Shown here: positions 63,961 through 64,000 of the stretch, piece by piece
How positions within the stretch are numbered: position 1 is the first letter of the stretch
Layout: each line of letters opens with the position of its first letter
Assembly (NCBI GenBank): GCA_963833885.1
Contig: CAWHZU010000019.1
Location: 124,001 to 188,000, forward strand
DNA length: 64,000 bases
From: JASHPR01 sp963833885
GTDB lineage: Bacteria; Actinomycetota; Actinomycetes; Streptosporangiales; Streptosporangiaceae
Reading direction: 5' to 3'
Translations under genes and position numbers: made by a program
Notes under the pieces: generated by a model
What the model was told of the DNA's origin: nothing
The model's database searches: none
Seen by the model: only the letters and a program-made list of their open reading frames with translations

Positions 63961-64000
63961 CCGTGCGCCCGCGGCTACCCTGGCCTCCATGCCAAGTACC

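Noticed and set aside
63989..64000. Start of another gene at the right edge
   Set aside because: An ATG with four codons is visible, too little to support a call.

Overview
This window comes from a very GC-rich actinobacterium of the filamentous, Streptomyces/Streptosporangiales/Frankiales-like kind. The evidence is pervasive G/C third positions, an XRE-DUF397-ATPase regulatory trio, DUF574-type SAM methyltransferases, an actinobacterial-type DapD, many TetR/MarR/LuxR regulators, and tightly overlapping ATGA/GTGA gene junctions. No rRNA, tRNA, CRISPR array, insertion sequence or integrase was seen. The species cannot be named from the sequence.

Layout. 1-5026 is the 3' part of a giant single-chain acyl-CoA carboxylase. 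5045-6899 is an OmpR-type two-component system. 7230-11960 is a heme-copper oxidase cluster: an extra cupredoxin, CuA subunit II, a subunit I lacking the usual proton-channel residues, subunit III and a small membrane protein. 11991-20484 is a mosaic of accessory genes: a VOC protein, a TetR-TrmO fusion, a DHFR-like reductase, an F420/NADP reductase with an LLM flavoprotein under a divergent MarR, a secreted divergent GH9 protein, GNAT, MmcQ and HdeD. A degraded copy of the carboxylase 3' end lies at 13607-13691. 20486-24909 is a LuxR-type two-component system with an ABC exporter. 24960-26343 holds two genes that are both 5'-truncated at one shared breakpoint. 26483-34990 carries a PLD lipoprotein, DUF1003 and MgtE/CBS proteins, an ARMT1-like phosphatase, an R2lox-like oxidase with an SCP2-like partner, then gnd and zwf. 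35084-39529 is a TetR-ABC operon divergent from an MFS exporter. 39412-43104 is a WhiJ-like regulatory trio and a protein made of two tandem methyltransferase copies. 43111-46930 is dapD and leuS behind a leucine leader-peptide attenuator. 47020-53490 has a propeller lipoprotein, a GlcD-like oxidase, a small hypothetical protein, and TetR with a BBE flavoprotein. 53554-63837 is an NCS1 permease convergent with an eight-gene operon (DUF917, HyuA-like, peptide-type ABC importer, AroM).

The most noteworthy items are: (a) the leuS leader, with a 12-codon peptide carrying three consecutive Leu codons followed by a terminator; (b) the DUF917/HyuA/ABC/AroM/NCS1 locus, a plausible uptake and breakdown system for a hydantoin- or thiohydantoin-like compound; (c) the heme-copper oxidase lacking both D- and K-channel signature residues; (d) the TetR-TrmO fusion; (e) the R2lox with its Val/Tyr pair intact and an SCP2-like neighbour. 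Several scars (carboxylase remnant, double truncation at about 25287, antisense run-through overlaps, tandem methyltransferase duplication) show that this is an actively rearranging part of the chromosome.
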